A DNA stretch of 6,625 bases, from NCBI GenBank assembly GCA_934645125.1, contig CAKUDT010000075.1, forward strand, positions 1 through 6,625, given 5' to 3'. The number at the start of each line of letters is the position of its first letter. Positions within the stretch are counted from its first letter, which is position 1. Source of the stretch: an uncultured Eggerthellaceae bacterium. Lineage in GTDB: Bacteria > Actinomycetota > Coriobacteriia > Coriobacteriales > Eggerthellaceae. This document shows, piece after piece, positions 6,543 to 6,625 of this stretch. Both the position numbers and the translations under genes were made by a program. The notes under the pieces are model-generated. The model was not told the DNA's origin and ran no database searches. It saw only the letters and a list, made by a program, of their open reading frames with translations.

Positions 6543-6625
6543 ATGCAATGGAAATGCGGTTCCTATTCCTTTGATACCAAGATGCCCATTATTATGGGCA
6601 TCTTGAACCTTACGCCCGATTCTTT
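6543..6625 (+). CDS. folP: Dihydropteroate synthase, 5' part
   Basis: Only the first 27 codons are in the window. They contain IMGILNLTPDS, the strongly conserved first signature of dihydropteroate synthase, followed by TT as expected for the Phe codon of TPDSF. The enzyme joins p-aminobenzoate to the pterin diphosphate in folate synthesis and is the sulfonamide target. The start is the ATG at 6543: AAGGA (6528-6532) lies ten bases upstream, slightly long but the only good site, and the following residues MQWKCGSYSFDTK give the usual short leader before the first strand. It lies 17 bases after the ftsH stop, so co-transcription with ftsH is likely. Its initial codons also contain a strong hairpin. 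Confidence 0.92.
   Translation, partial: MQWKCGSYSFDTKMPIIMGILNLTPDS
6578..6605 (+). repeat. Perfect 12-bp inverted repeat (TATT loop) inside the start of folP
   Basis: CAAGATGCCCAT (6578-6589) and ATGGGCATCTTG (6594-6605) are exact reverse complements around a four-base loop, TATT. In mRNA this would be a stable stem-loop from base 36 to base 63 of the folP coding sequence, over codons 12-21, which include the conserved MGIL of the signature. No T-run follows within the visible bases, so it is not a canonical terminator. Confidence 0.8.

Overview
The window looks like core chromosome of a moderately GC-rich bacterium, probably an actinobacterium and perhaps of the Coriobacteriia/Eggerthellales type. 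That placement is an inference from the hpt-ftsH-folP gene order, the GC-leaning codon use with many TTG and GCN codons, and the FtsH with a long low-complexity tail. No 16S or other phylogenetic marker was available to test it. All five recognisable genes and the fragment at the left edge lie on the + strand. I see no mobile element, CRISPR array, tRNA or rRNA.

Layout: (1) 1-597 is the 3' end of an unrecognised gene that starts outside the window; its last quarter encodes an Ala/Gly-rich tract. (2) Nine bases later, at 607-1575, is a TauE/SafE (TSUP) membrane transporter with a TTG start, probably co-transcribed with the first gene. (3) A 221-base gap holds a perfect 14-bp palindrome and a plausible promoter. 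(4) 1797-3143 is a short LytS/BtsS-type sensor histidine kinase with only two membrane helices and no response regulator beside it. (5) A 185-base gap leads to hpt (3329-3883), hypoxanthine phosphoribosyltransferase. (6) A 179-base gap with a weak hairpin and a weak promoter candidate leads to ftsH (4063-6525), the membrane AAA+ zinc protease, here 820 residues with a long C-terminal extension. (7) Seventeen bases later folP (dihydropteroate synthase) begins at 6543 and runs off the right edge; a perfect 12-bp hairpin lies inside its first codons.

The right half is the familiar housekeeping block of purine salvage (hpt), membrane protein quality control (ftsH) and folate synthesis (folP). In many genomes tilS precedes hpt; here that place is taken by the histidine kinase. 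The left half (unknown gene plus transporter) appears to be a separate transcription unit.

Nothing here is clearly a new biological system. The most notable points are the strong hairpin inside the start of folP, the reduced orphan LytS-like kinase with a palindrome upstream, and the Ala/Gly-rich low-complexity segments that recur in three proteins.
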